Source: Bugulina stolonifera
Taxonomy: Eukaryota; Bryozoa; Gymnolaemata; Cheilostomatida; Bugulidae
Assembly (NCBI GenBank): GCA_935421135.1
Contig: OW285188.1
Coordinates: 8,660,733-8,724,732 of the forward strand
Direction: 5' to 3'
DNA: 64,000 nt
Shown: positions 61,665 through 64,000 of the stretch, in pieces
Layout: each line of letters begins with the position of its first letter
How positions within the stretch are numbered: position 1 is the stretch's first letter
Position numbers and translations under genes: made by a program
Notes under the pieces: model-generated
Database searches by the model: none
Seen by the model: only the letters and a program-made list of their open reading frames with translations
What the model was told of the DNA's origin: nothing

Positions 61665-62224
61665 ACCACTACTGTCTCACCATTCAATATTTGCAAAGAA
61701 TACTGGTCATCTTATTTCATGAAGATTGATGTGCTGTTTGTCTTTGTAATCCTAGTGGCAGCCAAGATAAACTCATTTGAATATTGGCTATTATGACCTC
61801 CATTCAGCATTGAGACCTGTTAAGTTTCTATGGCTATGCCTGTTCTAAGTCTATACTTGTAACTTATGTACATAGGTAAGCTACTAACATCAAATAGCCC
61901 AGTAATCTTATTGAGCCAACACTAACTGTCATTCTATAAATAACTCTTGTGCACAGTGATGAATAAGTAAGTTAGGGTCATGCCCACAAAAAACAATGCA
62001 ATGCATTGCAAGTCCTATGGCTATCTCTGTAGCACAGTTTTATATTAACTGCTTGAGAGCTTCCAAAATTCCCAGCATAGGCTGAATGAAGGTGAAATCA
62101 GCCAATATTAAAATAGGGTTTTCTTGGCAGCTGCTAGGTTTACAAAGACAAACAACACATCAATCTTACTGAAAAAGGATGAAAACGATTATTTGAAAAT
62201 ATTGAATGGTGCGACAGTAGTGGT
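61665..62224. mobile_element. 560-bp MITE with TTAA target duplication, copy 2
   Basis: Flanked by TTAA at 61661-61664 and 62225-62228. It is the same length as the copy at 43800 and differs at only a handful of positions, in the same orientation. It has no open frame of its own. Confidence 0.87.
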
Positions 62225-62582
62225 TTAACCATCACTGGTGTACTGTAAACGCTATAACTTATGTACTGTGGCCATTGTATTGCATCGTTGTACCTCAAAC
62301 CTTTTTTGCCGGAGTTTAATTTTCTTGATCTCGATCCAGAAGCATTGTTCATATAAAAGCAGCAAATTTTCACATTGTAATTTTGTTGCTTGTTGACTGC
62401 AAATAAAAAGCTATCTTCTACTCTTAATAAGTGGTCCCTTACTGTTTACTGTTAACAGTACTATACAGACACTTGCTTAGACCTGGTTATAAGTGCAGTC
62501 CATGGAATTCTCCAGGAATGTGAATAAGACTCAATGTTCCACCGCTCCTGCTACCCTGTGGGAAGGCATCAACTCCTCACAA

Positions 62583-62794
62583 CCTGGAGGAGCTGGGTTG
62601 GCTGTAAGACTACAGGAGGAGTGTAACCCTGAGACATGTACTCAAATGACAGTCACAGAGCAGTAGATATTTCTATGTGCTGCTCACAAGACACCTAAGG
62701 AGGTACCTTCACCATATGATTATATTTAATTAGTCTTACACTGGAATTATTTGTTTTTAAATGAGAAAAAGGATTTATAATCCTCAGTGGTTTA
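62583..62794 (+). pseudogene. Inverted copy of MOB4 exon 3 with donor site and intron sequence
   Basis: On the plus strand, about 210 bp match minus-strand 60014-60222 at roughly 94%, covering most of exon 3, its gtacct donor and about 90 bp of intron 3. Read in frame it gives [14 protein letters not shown], then a TGG-to-TAG stop in TEQW, then [12 protein letters not shown]. Because intron sequence is included, it arose by DNA duplication and inversion, not retroposition. It is opposite to MOB4 and lies upstream of exon 2. Confidence 0.88.
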
Positions 62795-63647
62795 GAGTGA
62801 ATTTAGTATTAGGCTTCTGATGTTGTAGGCTACGGCTGAGCCCATACTACACAACCGAACACAACAATATAGGCAATATATTTATTTTATTTTTATTTCA
62901 TGCATTTATTAGAGGGTAAGATCAAGCGGTAACGGAGTAACAACATTTCACTTTGAACTGTTCTACAGGGAAAGCTAATAGTCCAGGACATCTAGTTTTC
63001 CTTCCATTGGAAAGAGCATATTTGATATACTAGTGCTATATCTCAAACTTTTCTATGAACTAAGTATATTGGCTAGGTTGAACTCATAAGCGGTTGGTAA
63101 CGGAGTAACACAAAATTAGCATGTAAATTCATGTACTTTCTTTAAAGTGCCATAACTATCGGTTGCTCAATGGAATTCCAGTCAAATAAAATTTGATAAT
63201 ATGGAGAAATATGTAAGCTTTTACATAAAATCATTGGCATATTTGTAGTTTAAACCACTACCTGATCAAAAATTGAAAACTAGCAGCATGTCTGGTAACG
63301 GAGTAACAGGTAACGGAGTAACGAAAATGTACACACATGTTATCTGCAGTGTACGGCCTGATGAACACCAAGTATTTTGTTAGGATGTTTTACAATACAC
63401 TTTGTGTCAAACAAAGAGGCCAAATATTAAGAAACAAGGCTAAGAAATATAAAAAAGTGTTCAAAAATACCGTTCTGAATATGCTGTGTAAACAGATTGA
63501 ATTTCTGTAATGTTTTCCAGAATAAATGATCTAAGACTGGCATTGGCTGGTAAAATTTGTGGCTTTATGTTCAGGATAAATTTGAAGTGTACTGGAGTAG
63601 TTTCTTGGGTCCATCTTCACTGGGTTTTCCCTGCCCGGCCCATAAAT

Positions 63648-64000
63648 CTATCTAATCATGCCGCTCAAATCCTTTTCCAGTTTTGAAATTTCGCCTATGT
63701 TGATATTGTCCTCATAAGCTACACATACCAAATATCTAACGCTGTAGGCATGATTTTCTGGGTTTTGTTCTGGTACCGTGGTGCCTGACTCGGAAACTGT
63801 ACAGTTATTAAGCAGCTCAATGGTTTGGTAATCCTGAACCTCAGATGTCATGAACACTGCTATCACTACTCGGTGCACTGCACAAATATGGTAGAGATTG
63901 TGTGTTCCTGGACAATGCATCGTATCACTGCAGAGGACATCCAGGGTGATTGCTTGTTCATTTATCTCAACTTGTGACACCCAGACCATGGTTATAGCTG
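63648..64000 (-). CDS. Unrecognised open frame running off the window
   Basis: The minus-strand frame is open from the window edge (AITMVWVSQVEINEQAITLD) to a TAG at 63648. It reads DVLCSDTMHCPGTHNLYHIC, then NPENHAYSVRYLVCVAYEDN and INIGEISKLEKDLSGMIR. The C-terminal part (a VxVAYEDNxxxGEI run) recalls the end of some DDE-transposon-associated proteins, and the next frame continues RFMGRAGKTQ after an apparent two-base shift, suggesting decay. This is a weak resemblance from memory. It could also be an exon of an unrelated gene. Confidence 0.4.
   Translation of the reverse strand, partial: AITMVWVSQVEINEQAITLDVLCSDTMHCPGTHNLYHICAVHRVVIAVFMTSEVQDYQTIELLNNCTVSESGTTVPEQNPENHAYSVRYLVCVAYEDNINIGEISKLEKDLSGMIR

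Larger units (their letters stand above)
60934..63647. other. MOB4 intron 1 (part), AT-rich
   Basis: No coding exon of MOB4 was found here. It holds a triple 29-bp repeat (gactgagagaagatgaccta and onward, 61138-61222), the second 560-bp MITE, the inverted copy of exon 3, and four copies of GGTAACGGAGTAAC between 62928 and 63323. Confidence 0.5.

Overview
The window reads as AT-rich nuclear DNA of an invertebrate animal. The genes are cut into many short exons with GT-AG introns, there are tRNA-derived SINEs, MITEs, hAT-like and LINE remnants, and minisatellites are unusually abundant. Both recognised genes are animal-type housekeeping genes. The species cannot be named from the sequence.

Region 1 (2645-37721, minus strand) is one complete gene, a neurobeachin-like (NBEAL1/NBEAL2-type) BEACH protein. 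I could assemble 58 coding exons whose phases all agree. They give 7713 nt, about 2570 residues: an N-terminal helical-repeat region, a concanavalin A-like domain, a second helical-repeat region, a PH-BEACH domain, a BEACH domain and C-terminal WD40 repeats. Its introns carry minisatellites, many with one edge within about 25 nt of a splice site. In two introns the repeat unit itself contains a copy of the neighbouring 5' splice site.

Region 2 (37722-51435) is gene-poor. It holds a hAT-like element, a perfect 15-bp minisatellite, one copy of a 560-bp TTAA-flanked MITE, and two weak exon-like open frames near 47.5-48.3 kb.

Region 3 (51012-52100, plus strand) is a small intronless gene for a secreted peptide precursor. 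It has a signal peptide, dibasic sites and a four-cysteine peptide ending in an amidation signal, with a TATA box, initiator and upstream CRE-like site. I do not recognise the family.

Region 4 (53191 to beyond the window, minus strand) is MOB4 (phocein), five coding exons seen; the first coding exon lies outside. It contains a 2.2-kb 26-bp minisatellite, a SINE with target-site duplication, a second copy of the 560-bp MITE, and an inverted copy of its own exon 3 with donor site. The right edge has an open frame running off the window.

The genes show no evident pathway link. The most interesting signal is structural: minisatellites grown from splice sites, and inverted copies of exon plus splice site inside the same transcription unit.
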